Shown in pieces: positions 10,799 through 21,975 of a DNA stretch of 64,000 bases. The notes beneath the pieces are model-generated. The model had not been told where the DNA came from. It saw only the letters and a program-made list of their open reading frames with translations, and made no database searches. The position numbers were made by a program, and so were the translations under genes. This stretch comes from Anaeramoeba flamelloides (lineage: Eukaryota > Metamonada > Anaeramoebidae), in assembly GCA_027625915.1 (NCBI GenBank), contig JANTQA010000023.1:124001-188000 (forward strand). The letters are read 5' to 3'. Positions within the stretch are counted from its first letter, which is position 1; every line of letters starts with the position of its first letter.

Positions 10799-11518
10799 AT
10801 GATTACAAATAAAGAAAAGTACATTTCAATCATTAAAATTACAAAGAACTTAATGGAAGCAATTTTTAAAAAATTCGATGTTTCTTATGATGGTAAGTTT
10901 CATGAACGCAGAAGAAAAAATCCAAGAATTATGTAACCAACCCAAATGGAACCAAGTGTATGATGAACTAGTTAAGGAAGGATTGTGGGACCCAAGCTAT
11001 GTACAAAGAAGAAAAAAAAATGTTTTTTTTTTTTTTTTTTTCCCCTTTTCTTTCTTCAATTTTTTTTTTATTTTAAATTCTTTTTTTTTTTTTACATTAA
11101 AAGAAAAAAAAAAAATAATGAATCATCAACCACAGAATGGATTCCCTTTTCGAACGGAGAACATATATTTGAAGAAAATTATATAAAAAGTAAATTTTAA
11201 TTTTTTTTTCTTTTTCTTTTAATATTTTTTCTTTTTTTTTTTTTTTTTATTAATTTTTTTTTTTTTTTTAATATTCTTTTTAATATTAATATTAGATTCA
11301 CAGCTAAAAAGAAAACGAATCCCTGAAAAAACAAATTCAAATCAATTCTCAAAAAATAAAAAGAAATCGGAATTAGAAAATGAAAAAGAGAAGGAGAATT
11401 TAAAAGAGAAGGAAATTGAAATTGAAATTGAAATTGAAAAAAGAGCCCGAAAAAGTGAAGAAAATAAAAAACAAAAATTCTGAAATAAAAAACGAAGAAT
11501 TACGTATGCTAATTTTTT

Positions 11519-11550
<32 letters not shown>

Positions 11551-12103
11551 CTTTTTTTTTCTTTTTTTGATTTTCTTTTTTTGCAAATTATTTCTCACTC
11601 TATTTCGATTTTACTGTTAACTTTAAGATATAATTGTTAATTTAATAAAAAATATTATCAAGAAAATTGACCATTTAGAAGAAAATCAAACAAACATGAT
11701 GAAATTAGTAGAGTCTCAAATGAAAACAAACGAACAAACAAAGACTAATCTGAAGAAAACAACAATAGATTTTATTTTTGAAGAAAACCTCAAATTAGAA
11801 GCATATCGTAGTACAACAAGGATGATAGTTAGCAAAATTTTAATATTAAAGGCAAAAGATAGCTTTAATCAAGTAAGATATCCGGGAAGGGATGAAGCAT
11901 CACGAGTTGCGAAAAAATGTAATTCTTTACTTTCTAAACAAAAAAGTACTTTAATGAATTTTATATTTCAAAAAAAAATTAATAATTTTGGACCTGAAAA
12001 TTCTGAACAACGAAAAAAATTTATTACAAACTTAGAAGAAAAGAAAATTTATCAACCCATTTTCAATATTATGACTAAAAAAAAATCGAGATATTTTGAT
12101 TAA
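10799..12103 (+). CDS. Accessory protein gene of the transposon, multi-exon or decayed
   Basis: The start is an ATG at 10799 giving MITNKEKYISIIKITKN. Coding-like pieces then follow in series: EEKIQELCNQPKWNQVYDEL...WDPSYVQRRKK (10911-11022), SSTTEWIPFSNGEHIFEENYIK (about 11120-11190), a basic stretch LKRKRIPEKTNSN plus E/K repeats (11300-11490), and a 135-codon terminal frame (11696-12103) with EAYRSTTRMIVSKILILK, then VRYPGRDEASRVAKKCN. Between them lie 70-200-bp T-rich tracts that begin with GT and end with AG, consistent with introns, and at least one frame change in an A-rich tract. I do not recognise the family. Its place inside the transposon ends, divergent from the transposase, suggests a second element-encoded protein. 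Confidence 0.5.
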
Positions 12104-12652
12104 TAAATGGATTTCTGATTATTTTTAAATTATTAGTAAATCAATCTTTTTTTTTTTATTTTTTTTTTTTCACTTTATTTTTTATCTAATTACTGATATT
12201 TTTCCCATAACTAAAAATTTTTTCAATAAAAATCATTTTTTTTAATAATTTTTCATTTATTTTTCTTTAATTTTTCATAAAATTTTCAACCTTTTTCCTT
12301 TATTTTTCAATTAACAATTTCCTTTGATTTTCCTGGTAACTTCCATTGACTATTTCAAGGAAATTTCAATAATTTTCATTAAATATTTCAATTAAATTTC
12401 AATTTTTTTTCAATTTTTTTTCAATAAGATTTCATTAAAAAATAACCAAAAATTCCACAAAAATTTGTTGTCATGTGTATTTTGAATTAAAGTTAATTCT
12501 TTGATGTAAAAACCAATTCAATTTTCATAAAATTCTTTCAGAAAATAAAACCCCAGTTGATTATCTTTTAACATTGGGAGGAAACCTTAGGATAAAATCC
12601 ATTGAGCGAACAAATTTTTGAGATTTAATTTAACCTTTATCCCTGAATTTGC

Positions 12653-13359
12653 AACAACTGTTTCACTGGTAGTGTGAAGTTTTTAAATTTAAGTTAACTT
12701 TAAGGAAATTCACTTGAGTTTGAAAAACTTTTAATGAAAATGATCTGTTGAGTTTGATTCAACTTCTTAAACTTGTTCAAACTTATATTAAATTATAATC
12801 TTCTTTACTGGTTTAGTTTTGTGTACTTTTGATGAAAAGCACTTTCTAAAACAATACAAAAATCGATAAAATTTAAAAAGAAAATTTGTTCAATATTTTC
12901 AATTTGTATCTTTTTATTTTTTGACAAAATTCTAAAAATATCAACTCCAAGGAACCTAAGGAACCTAAGGAACCTAAGGAAACTAAGGAACCAAAACATT
13001 CATAAACTTTCAAAAATCATCAGTGAAAATTTCCACTGATGATTTTGTAGAAATTAAATTATCTTTATTCTTTTTTTTTTATCAAATGCAATTGGCCTTT
13101 ATAGCAATTCTACTTTATGAAAAACTTGACAAATAAAACCATTGAATACGATTAAGTTTTAAAAAGTTCTTTGGGTGAGTTTAAGAAGTTCAATCAAACT
13201 CAAAAGATCATCTTCAATTTAAGTTTTCGAAACTCAAGTTAATTTTCTTAAAGTTAACTTAAATTTTTAAAAGTTAACTAAAAGTTTGATCAAGTTAACT
13301 TAAGTTTTTTTGGGATTTTTTAAATTTAAAAACTTCACACTACCATTGAAGCAGCTGTA
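12653..13359. mobile_element. Palindromic element F8, about 700 bp
   Basis: The left end CACTGGTAGTGTGAAG with TTTTTAAATTTAAG matches the reverse complement of the right end (AAATTTAAAAACTTCACAC...CAGCTG). Pairing continues inward for more than 100 bp (AACTTGAGTTT, GATGATCTTTTGAG, TTTGATT.AACTTC). The outermost bases read CAACTG/CAGCTG next to TA at the right. A perfect small hairpin (AAAATCATCAGTG and its complement, 13015-13049) lies near the centre. There is no coding capacity; the minus-strand open frame 12805-12999 comes from the 9-bp tandem repeat inside. Confidence 0.75.
12949..12993. repeat. 9-bp tandem repeat (GGAACCTAA)n
   Basis: About 4.6 units of GGAACCTAA with one variant unit (GGAAACTAA), lying inside element F8. 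A related GGTTCCTTAGG motif occurs in the dispersed repeats at 1640 and 32690. Confidence 0.9.
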
Positions 13360-13533
13360 AATAAACAATTATTAAGCTTTAGTCATTTGTTTTGATTTTT
13401 AATTATTACAGTAAAAATCTCATCTACAAAATTAAAAAATTAAAAAATGCAGATTTCATTCTTCGTAATTTATTTTTTTTCTTCAAATTCCAAATTGATA
13501 TTTGAGATCACATTTATGAATTCAGTTTCAGCT

Positions 13534-13980
13534 TAACTGTTCCTGAAAAAAATTGTCAAATCGATTTCATTGTAAAAGAGTTGTAAACATGAAAATTTTT
13601 CAAATATTTTTCTTCAATTTTTTTAGTGATAAATGATGATCATAAAATTGAAATTACACAAACTGAAATAATACTAATTGTAAAAATCTCTAAAACCCAA
13701 TTTCACCTGAATGAACTACGCAGATTATCAATATTTCCAAAAAATGTCGATTTTTATAAGTTATACAATTAAATCTCGATTTTTGAAATTTGAAGGTGTC
13801 TAGATTGTAGTTTAAATGGATGTTATGAGTTATATTTTAATTCTAATATGCATTCTAATTTTTGGATTTTGTTTTGATTTTGAAATGAAGTCAAAAATCA
13901 ACAATAGAATATTCGAATTTTTTCAAGTTTAATACCATTTTACAATGAAATCGATTTGACAATTTTTTTCCGGAACGGTA
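13534..13980. mobile_element. TA-flanked inverted-repeat MITE F7, about 450 bp
   Basis: The left end TAACTGTTCCTGAAAAAAAT and the right end, read on the other strand, TACCGTTCCGGAAAAAAAT continue as an identical TTGTCAAATCGATTTCATTG and then diverge slowly for another 40 bp. TA at both extremes suggests a Tc1/mariner-type duplication. The interior is AT-rich and non-coding. Confidence 0.78.
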
Positions 13981-15287
13981 ATCAAAAATTTAATCTAAAA
14001 TTTTTGGGTTATCTTTTATTTTGATTTCAAAAAGAGAGAGTCGAAAGTTTTCAATTTTTGTTTGTTGTTTTAAAACAAATCAAGAATAAAAGTCAAAAAT
14101 TTTACAAACTGAGAAGGAACTGAATTAAAATTAAAATAAAAAAAATAAAAAAAAATCAAATTGAAATCAAGTTAAGGGTTCAAACAATTTTTGGCTTTTT
14201 TTAGTTTTGATTTAATTTATCAGTTTTCTTGTTTTCTTCTTTTTTTCAATTGAGAATTGACATAAATAAAAACTGAGGTTCTTGTTTTGTTTTTTTCAAA
14301 CTTATTTGTTGTTAATTTTGGTTTCTGGGTTTTTTTTATTTTTAGTTGGAAAAAAAGAAAAAAAGAATAAAAAGGATCGAAAGAAGAAACCAGAAAGAAA
14401 AAATTTTTTGTGTTTTGTTGTTTTTTTTCTCATGTTTTTTAATAAGCAAATCAAATTCTGGTTTCGATGATCTAAAATCACATGAAAAAGGAATTATGTG
14501 ATTTTGATCAACTTCTTCATACATAATAACTACAATCACGATCTGATAAAATAAACATTTGTGTTTTAAAAATCTGAAGGGTTTAATCTCAAACGAAAAA
14601 AAAAAAGAAAAAGAAAAATAAAAATGAAAAAGAAAAAGAAAAAGAAAAAGAAAAAATTGAAATGTCTCAAAAGAGAGTTCAAGGCAATAATAAAAAAAAT
14701 TAACCGAAAAGAAAGAGTAAAAAAGAAAAGAAAAGAAAGGTTATTGATGGGTAATTAAAAAAGAAAAGAAACAAAAGTTTTTCTTTTGTTTTTTAAACAA
14801 ATATAAATTGGATTTGTTTCTGTTTGAAATGAAAAAAAGAGGGAGAAAAAAAATAAAAAGGAGAAAATGACCGATGTAGGGTACTTTTTTTTGGGATGTA
14901 GATATTTTTTTCCTTAAAAATGAAATCTTTGTGTTTTTTATCCAAGAATGGAGTGTGCACTTCGGATTCACAGTTTTGGTAATAATGAATTTTATCAATT
15001 TTCATCTTTTAACAATTTATCTTGCTTCTACTTGACCCATAGTGGAGGGATTTAAAATATTATTGTGTTCCAAATTAAAAAGGCTGCTTGATCATTTAGC
15101 TTTCCAATTTAAATTTTAATATGTTTTCTCAATTTAGTTTTCTTGTTACAATAGAACTAACACTACTTCGAAAGAAAGGTTGAGTGGATTTTTGTAGAAT
15201 GTAGTATTTTGTGATGATCTGATCAATCCTAAGAACTCAGATAAAGTTTCTTGAGAATTCGTTTCTTATTCTTTTACTTTTACTTTT
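13981..15287. other. Intergenic, low complexity only
   Basis: The stretch contains K-rich and F-rich chance frames and an (AAAAAG)n tract at about 14595-14657. No gene, RNA or element ends are recognised. Confidence 0.55.
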
Positions 15288-15778
15288 AGAGCAGTGAAAA
15301 AAATACCGGACATGAAAAAAATCCCGGACAAGATTTTTAATTGTGAATATTAGTCAAATTATTGTGTAATTTCATTTATTTACAATCAATTCCTTTTTTT
15401 AAGCTTCCAACTTTTTAAATTATAACCCCCCCACTTATTAGAATGATGATTGATGAAATCACACTTGTTCAAAACACCATTCAATCAATCAAAAAACAAG
15501 AAGAAAAATTATCATTTTCCAAACTCTAGTAAACCTCTATAAAACTGGATTGTTTTTCAAAAAAAGTTGATCAACATTAGGCTATCAAACAATTACTTTA
15601 GTATTCTAGAGACACCTTACTTTGATGGACTTTAGGTAGGTTTATTACTAATCTCATAAAAAAATTGGTTATTTAAAATAAGGATTTAATTGAAATTATA
15701 CAAAAATTTTACTAATAATCACAATTAAAAATCATGTCCGGGATTTTTTTCATGTCCGGTATTTTTTTCCCAACTATA
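15288..15778. mobile_element. Inverted-repeat MITE F6 with CCGGACATG ends, about 490 bp
   Basis: GAAAAAAATACCGGACATG followed by AAAAAAATCCCGGACA at the left (15296-15332) recurs as its reverse complement at the right (15732-15770). Pairing runs on through ATTTTTAATTGTGA.TATTAGT. The left terminus CAGTGAAAA resembles mariner-type termini. The two CCGGACATG blocks in each arm form a short direct repeat inside the terminal repeat. Non-coding. Confidence 0.8.
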
Positions 15779-16391
15779 CTTGTTACTTGTTTTGCATTTT
15801 CTTTTCTTTTCTTTTCTTTTCTTTTGTTGGGATCAATTATTTGATTCTTTAAGTGTTTGTATAAATTGATGTTTTTTTTTTTTTTTCTTCTCTTCGTATT
15901 GACAGAGAAGTTGTTAGTTTTTGTTTCAATTTGTGTTGTCACAGTTCTGAATTTGTAATTTCAAAAAAATGGATAATAAAAAGAATTGAATGTTTCCGTT
16001 TCAGTAATTTCTGTGATTACTTCGGTTTCTGGTTGTATTTTGGTTTTCTTGAAAAATCAGAGTTTGGAAAAATAACTTAAATTTCGTTCTCGATAAAAAA
16101 GTATTCGTTAAAAAATAAAATAAAAAAGTTAGTTGTGTTGAGAAAATTTTTCAATTCAGAAAGAAATCTAGAATGATCTATTCTCTTAATTTATGTTCAT
16201 AATTATTTTTGAAACCAAACAAGAGGTAGCCTCTACAATAACTTCAATTCTTTGAGTTTAATTTTGTCATTTTTTTAGCAACAATCATTTTTATTAACAT
16301 TTCTTTGTGTTTTTTCATTTATTTCTTTCCTTCTTACTTTTCCTTGCCTATTTTTTTTTAATTCTCTACTGATCAACTTTTTAAAATAAGG
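15779..16391. other. Upstream region of the nuclease-kinase gene
   Basis: AT-rich with a (CTTTT)n tract at about 15799-15824. The last 100 bp before the ATG at 16392 are T-rich and end in AAAATAAGG, a plausible leader. No TATA-like element can be singled out in this composition. Confidence 0.4.
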
Positions 16392-19300
16392 ATGTCAAGG
16401 AAAAGAAAAGATCAAATTAGTCAAGAAGGAAGTAACAGTGAAAGTGAAACAGAAAATGAAAAAGAAAAAAAAATGATCTTCCATCCCAAAAAAAAAAAAA
16501 AAAACTCGTTCCAAATGGTATAAACGAGAAAGAGAAATTCAATTACAGCTACAGATTATTTTACAAGACAAAAAAAATTTACAAAAGACCAAAGAAGAAC
16601 TAAAAGAGACCAAAGTAAAACTTTCAAAGTTACATGAAAAAAAAGAAAAGTTACAAGAAAAAAAAGAAAAGATTGGAAAGAAATTAAAAAAAATCTTTTT
16701 TCAAATCGCAAAAGAAAAACAAAATGATTTTTTTAAAGATTACAAGCAATTAAATGAATTGATTAAGAATGAAAAAAATCGATTTGATGATGAAGTTATT
16801 GATTGCTTAAATAAGATGGAAAAATTCTTGGATGACAAAAACATTGATCTAAATGAGATTTTTTTCTTAACGCAAAAACAAAATAATTTGTCAAAAAAAA
16901 TTAAAGAATTAGAAAAAGAAATAAAAAAACAAGAAAAAGAAATTAAAAAAACAAAAAAACAAATTAAAGAAAAAGAAAAAGAAATTAAAGAAACAAAAAA
17001 AGAAATTAAAGAAAAAGAAAAAGAAATTAAAGAAAAAGAAAAAGAAATACAACAACAATTTTCCAATATGTCTTTGAAAGCTCGAACAAATTCAAATTTT
17101 CCTTCAAGCGAAATCTCTCAAATTAAGGGAACTCCATCAAAAAATTCAAGTTCCTCTACTTGCTCTGTTCCAACAGATGGACCCATACCACTTGGAAATA
17201 TTCAAAAATATTTCCAAAAATTTGATCTTAAAATAATAGAAAAACTTATTAACTCTTTAAACAAACAAAACCAAAACCACAACAGCAAAAAAAACAACAA
17301 CAAGAACAAAATTGAAAAAAACATTAACAACAACAGAGAACAATTAAATGAGATTTCAAATGAGAAATATAAGAATGAAAAAGATTTTCAAATCAAATTA
17401 ATGGATTATTTCTTAAATTTTGAAAAAGCTCTTGATGATATAAGATTTTTATGGACAGGAGAAATTCAACAAAGAGCCTTTTATAATGATAAACCAGATT
17501 TTTTAATTGTACACAAATCCTTCAAATTTGCTTTTGAAATTGAAAGAAATAAAATGATGGATCACTTTGAATGGAGATTATTTACAACATCTTATCAAAA
17601 TTTTTACCAATATTTCAATAAATATCCCAGTATACATAAAAAGAAAGGAAAAGAGAAAGAGAAAGATAAAGAGAAAGATAAAGAGAAAGAGAAAGAGAAA
17701 GAGAAAGAGAAAGAGAAAGATAAAGATCAAAAGAAAAAGAAAAAAAAAAAGAAAAAGAACAGGGACAGAACAAAAAAAGAGATCAAGAAAGAGAAAGAGA
17801 AAAAGAAAAAAAAAAAAAAAAAGAAGAAAGAAAAGGAGAAGGAGAAGGAGAAGGATAAACAGAAAGAGAAAGAGAATATTTCTTCATTATCAAACGAAAA
17901 AATGGTCTGGAATAAATTAATAACAATTAGCAAAAAAGATCCAAATAAATTTGAAAAATACCTAAATTATTGGAAAGAGTTCAAGAATACTTGTAACAAA
18001 ATCCCAACAAATAAAATACTTGCAATATTTGAAGTCAAACCTCCTTCTCCAAAATCTCAAAATAAGAATAATAAAGGATCACTAACTACCAAGGGGGTAT
18101 CACAAACAGCAAATTATTGTAAAAGACTTTACAATGCTTTGTCCTTTCTTCAAACACCTATAATAGGATTTCTCACTGATTTAAATCAACTACAAGTAAT
18201 CTACCAACCAGTAGCATCCAGACAATTTCCTGATATAAAACCAACGAAGAGTGATTTGATTTCATCCCCAATCACATTTTTTTCAAATCCAAATAACTTT
18301 CAAGCAGAATTTTTTCGTTTACAGAAATTTCAATTTAACAATTTTGATTACTCCATTTCTCAATGTTTAGGAAAAGGTGCTTATGCCTTTGTTTATAAAT
18401 TAACCAGATCAAAAAATTATCGAAAAGAAAAAGGAAAAAATCATGAAATAGAAATCAAAAATCGAAAAGGGAAAGGAAAAGGAAAACAAACAAATAGAAA
18501 AAAAAAGGAACAAAATATAGAACCACCAAAAGTTTTAATACTTAAACAATTCTTTGGCTATGATGTCTATAAAATTTTAAATAATTGCAAACAAGAAATT
18601 TCAAATCGCAAAATTTTGATTTCAAAAAGATTTTTAGATAAAACCTATTTATACCCTTTAATCTCAAAAAAAAAAAAAAAAAAAAAAAAAAGAAGACGAG
18701 GAAGAAGGAGAAGAAGAAGAAGAAGAAGAAGAAGAAAACCCAATTAAACAATATTTTGAAAATATAAATAAATTGATAATCAATTTAAATGATAATAAAC
18801 CGATTCTTCAAAATTTCTTTTTATCAACAAAGGTTTACGAAAGGATTCCTGATTGGGTAACGACAAGCGATCCAAAAGAATTGACAAAGGAAAAACAAGA
18901 AAAATTGAATAAAGCCAATAATTTACCAAATTTTAATCATAAAAAATTCTGGTTGGCCTTAATAGAAATTGTAAAGGAACTTCATTCCATGAATTATTTT
19001 CATAGAGATCTTCGTGTATCAAATATTATGGTTGAAAAGAAGAAAATTCAAATTCAGAAGAAGAATATTAAAATAACTTCAACAGCTACAACTAATACTA
19101 AAAATATTACCCCGACAACAACCACCACCACCAATAAGAATAAGAATAAGAATAATACTAATACCAATACCAATACTACTATTATTAATAATAATAATAA
19201 TAATAATACTTTTGTCTATCTTCCAAGAATAATTGATTTGGATTCAGCTTATTTAAAATCAAATAAACAGAATATATTTCATGGTGGCACTTGTTGTCTT

Positions 19301-19516
19301 GGACCAAGATGTATGGTTGAGAAACAAAACCGATTTCAATATCGATTTTCAATTTCTGATGATTTGGAAATTTTATTGAACTCATTTTTAAATTTTTATA
19401 CAAACAAAAAAATTTTCTACAGTCCCAATGATCAAAGATTTAAATACAGCAACTTTCAAATATATGTAAATGATGTCATAGAAAGATATGATAAATACTT
19501 TAATACCACAACAGAT

Positions 19517-19555
<39 letters not shown>

Positions 19556-19675
19556 AAAAAAAAAATTTTTGAGACAAATGATCTGTTATCTAAAAGATAT
19601 AAAAAGGATTGGTTAGATTATAAGAAAATTAAAAATTTTATTATATATTTTTTTGAAAATATTAAAACCTTTTAA
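16392..19675 (+). CDS. PD-(D/E)XK nuclease-like plus FunK1-like protein kinase, coiled-coil N-terminus
   Basis: The first ATG (16392) opens a basic, acidic-patched N-terminus, then a long K/E/Q coiled coil (about 16510-17060). A nuclease-like block follows: KPDFLIVHKSFKFAFEIE (about 17490) and, after a KE-rich insert of some 90 residues, ILAIFEVKPP (about 18020) with QTANYCKRLY...IIGFLTDLNQLQVIY. These read as the D and E-x-K of a PD-(D/E)XK fold. The kinase half has GKGAYAFVYK (glycine loop), VLILKQF (lysine), FHRDLRVSNIMV (catalytic loop), RIIDLDSAYL (DLD in place of DFG), a GT-C motif and DDLEILLNSFLNFY. The last is the DDLE signature of FunK1-type kinases. Such nuclease-kinase pairs are known in Crinkler-like proteins. 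The reading frame is interrupted about twice, in homopolymeric A, probably assembly error or slippage. Other introns cannot be excluded. Confidence 0.75.
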
Positions 19676-19791
19676 AGACAACTGAACCAGATTTTTTTTA
19701 TGATTTTTCATTTTCACCTACACAATTCAAAACAATTTTCAAAATAAATAATTGTTTTATTTTTTTTTTTTATTGTTTAAGGGAGGAGTTT

Positions 19792-20411
19792 TTAGTTCCT
19801 CTTGTTTGCCCGAATTCCTAAATTGTGATTTAGAAATTTTTTTAAAGATTTCCATATACTTTTGTTTTCCACTAGGGCTAATAAAGTTATGGAATCTTTT
19901 CTGTTAATAATATTAGAAATATTATTGTTTTTTAATATATGAGATATATTAATCTTTTTTAATTCAGATATCCAGATTTTCCGATTATTTTCATAGGCTG
20001 GGCAGTTCCAGAGAAAATGATCTAAATCTTCAATGATATCTAAATTATTTATTTTTTTGCATAATTTACAAAATTTTGATTTATCTTCATTCATAACATA
20101 AGAGTACCTGTTTAAATAATTTGTAAATGTTCTAAGTTTTAAGATTGAGGTAGAGCCTTTCCATTTTAAATATTTTTGTTGTTTATTAATATTTCCTTGA
20201 ATAGTAACGATTTTTAGGTATTTTCGTACTTTCCAACTTGGGCTATTCTTTAATTGATTAATTCGATAGTTGTCTAATTCTAATTCCATATCTTTTAATG
20301 TTTTTGATTTCCAGTTAATATTTTCAACTTCTTTTTCTCTAAATGGCAGAAGTTTAATTAGTTTTTCCAATCCTAGAAAATTTAAATTTTGAATTAATTT
20401 ATATTTTCTCT
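19792..20411 (-). pseudogene. LINE ORF2 C-terminal fragment with zinc knuckle
   Basis: About 207 codons without a start of their own; the frame begins inside the MITE. The text NINWKSKTLKDMELEL, SWKVRKYLKIV and YLKWKGS parallels the intact LINE protein at 2300-4147 (NWKLKKYLKMV, YLNWKSS). It ends with the knuckle FCKLCKKIN...DLDHFLWNCPAYENNRKIW, again C-x2-C...H-x4-C. The reverse transcriptase palm itself is gone. The final residues GIRANKRN and the stop lie in the tail shared with non-autonomous repeats. Non-functional by truncation. Confidence 0.8.
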
Positions 20412-20613
20412 TACAGTCAGTTTCACTTTTAAGGCACAAACTTTCAACGAAATTTAAGGCACAAAAAAAATCTCAAATTAAAGCACAAAATTCAAATTCT
20501 AGTAAAAATAAATTGTAAAAAAAAAAAATTCCAAATTTTGTGCCTTAATTTGAGATTTTTTTGTGCCTTAAATTTCGTTGAAAGTTTGTGCCTTAAAAGT
20601 GAAACTGACTGTA
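20412..20613. mobile_element. F1 palindromic MITE, copy in LINE remnant
   Basis: A 200-bp element bounded by TA. It starts CAGTCAGTTTCACTTTTA and ends with the complement. The two halves pair almost end to end (CAAACTTTCAACGAAATTTA, ATCTCAAATTAA.GCAC), leaving only a short AT-rich loop. The TA target and CAG...CTG ends indicate a Tc1/mariner-type source, which is not present in the window. Confidence 0.93.
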
Positions 20614-21056
20614 ATTGTTATCTCATTTTTTTTTGAAAATGGTGCAATTCTTGCAAGTCCATTGTTGGATTTTTTTTATTTTGTATTATTTCAATGTTGG
20701 GCGAGCATCCTGTTTTCAACTTTATTAGCTGAACTAATTTGTCAATAGAATAATCTTTTGGCAAGTTTTTTAAGAACAGTTTACTAATGTTGGATTTCAT
20801 TTGTAAAAAAAAAATTAAAGTGATAGAATAAAAGTTTGTAAAAAAAAAAAATAAAAAAAAAATAAAAAATCAAACTTTTTTTCATTATAAAATTTTACAA
20901 TTTTTTCAACAAGATTTTTTTTAAATTTTAAATGATTTGGCCAATAGTTCGAGTCAGATGAATAATTGATTTTTTTTTTTTTTTTAATATTTTTTAATTT
21001 TTGACTTTTTAAAATCTAGAAATAAAATAAACATTTTTGTTGAATTAAAGACCATA

Positions 21057-21258
21057 TACAGTCAGTTTCACTATTAAGGCACAAACTTTCAACGAAATTT
21101 AAGGCACAAAAAAATCTCAAATTAAAGCACAATTTTTTGGAATTTTAATTTTCACAAATTATTTTACTAGAATTTGAATTTTGTGCCTTAATTTGAGATT
21201 TTTTTTTGTGCCTTAAATTTCGTTGAAAGTTTGTGTCTTAAAAGTGAAACTGACTGTA
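21057..21258. mobile_element. F1 palindromic MITE
   Basis: Same ends, length and TA borders as the copy at 20412. The arms carry a few private substitutions, including CACTATTAAGG in the left arm. Confidence 0.93.
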
Positions 21259-21975
21259 TCAGAGCTTATTTAACAAGATCTGGATTAATTTATTAAGGAA
21301 AAATCCAAATATCACAAATATATTATTCAAATTTTTACCAATAACAAAATGCAATAAAAAAAATTGGTTTCAAATAGATTATTATATTATATTGGAATAA
21401 TATTTAAGAGTTATTTTTTATTTTATTTTAAATTTAGGTATAAATATTTTATCAATTAAAAAGTAATTTATATTTGTTTTATTCCAATTTAATAAATTGA
21501 AATTATTTTACAAATTTTTTTTTTTTTTTGATTTTCAATTATTATCTATTGCTTAAATAAAAGTTTTAGAAAATGAATCATATTAAAAATTTAATTTTGG
21601 CCTAAAGAAATAAATTTCATTTTTCTCTTGATTTTGATATTTATTGAAATTTTTTCTGAAAAAAAATATTAAATTTCAAAGTAATTTATTTTTTTATTTA
21701 TTTTTTTATCATAAAATTAGCAAAATTGTTTGGTGGTTATTATTAATAAATTAATGTGTTGAGTTTTGAATTACTATTAATGTAATAAAATTTCTGATTT
21801 AAAAAAATAAAATAAAAATAAAAATCTTTAAAAAAAATGTAAAAATGAATAATTATTATTTTTTTTTTCAATTTCTAAAAAAAAATCAATAACTTAACTG
21901 CTTTATCTTTGAACTATTTTGACTTTTTATTATAATTCAAATCTGGATTAAAGACAAATAAGAAAATTAATATAT
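21259..21975. other. AT-rich spacer between MITEs
   Basis: Homopolymeric A/T sequence separating two F1 copies. No open frame or repeat structure is recognised. Confidence 0.5.

Larger units (their letters stand above)
7098..12479. mobile_element. Plavaka-like (CMC-type) DNA transposon, decayed, about 5.4 kb
   Basis: Terminal inverted repeats read CACATGACTACAAAT at 7100 and, on the other strand, CACATGACAACAAAT ending at 12477, bounded by TA on both sides. Both ends run on into dense subterminal arrays of GAAATTT/AAATTTC motifs over 150-250 bp, a usual place for transposase binding. The start CAC fits the CACTA-Mirage-Chapaev (CMC) superfamily. Inside are a broken transposase on the minus strand (7583-10679) and a second gene on the plus strand (10799-12103), diverging from about 10.7 kb. 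A tRNA-derived SINE sits between transposase exons. No capsid, polymerase or integrase is seen, so this is a plain DNA transposon. Confidence 0.75.
19755..20800 (-). mobile_element. LINE remnant, internally deleted and split by a MITE
   Basis: On the minus strand the 5' part (20800-20614) reads an ATG then MKSNISKLFLKNLPKDYSID, which looks like the first strand-helix of an RRM-type RNA-binding domain as found in some LINE ORF1 proteins. The 3' part (20411-19792) is the C-terminal end of a reverse transcriptase. Everything between is missing, so the copy is internally deleted. The F1 MITE at 20412-20613 sits in the seam and brought its own TA. The 3' UTR ends in CCCTTAAACAATAAAA and an A-rich tail near 19755. 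This tail recurs on short fragments elsewhere (31505-31555). Confidence 0.7.

Noticed and set aside
7098-12479. Virus-like or Polinton-type element
   Set aside because: No polymerase, integrase, protease or capsid text was found. The coding pieces are transposase-like and the ends fit a plain DNA transposon.
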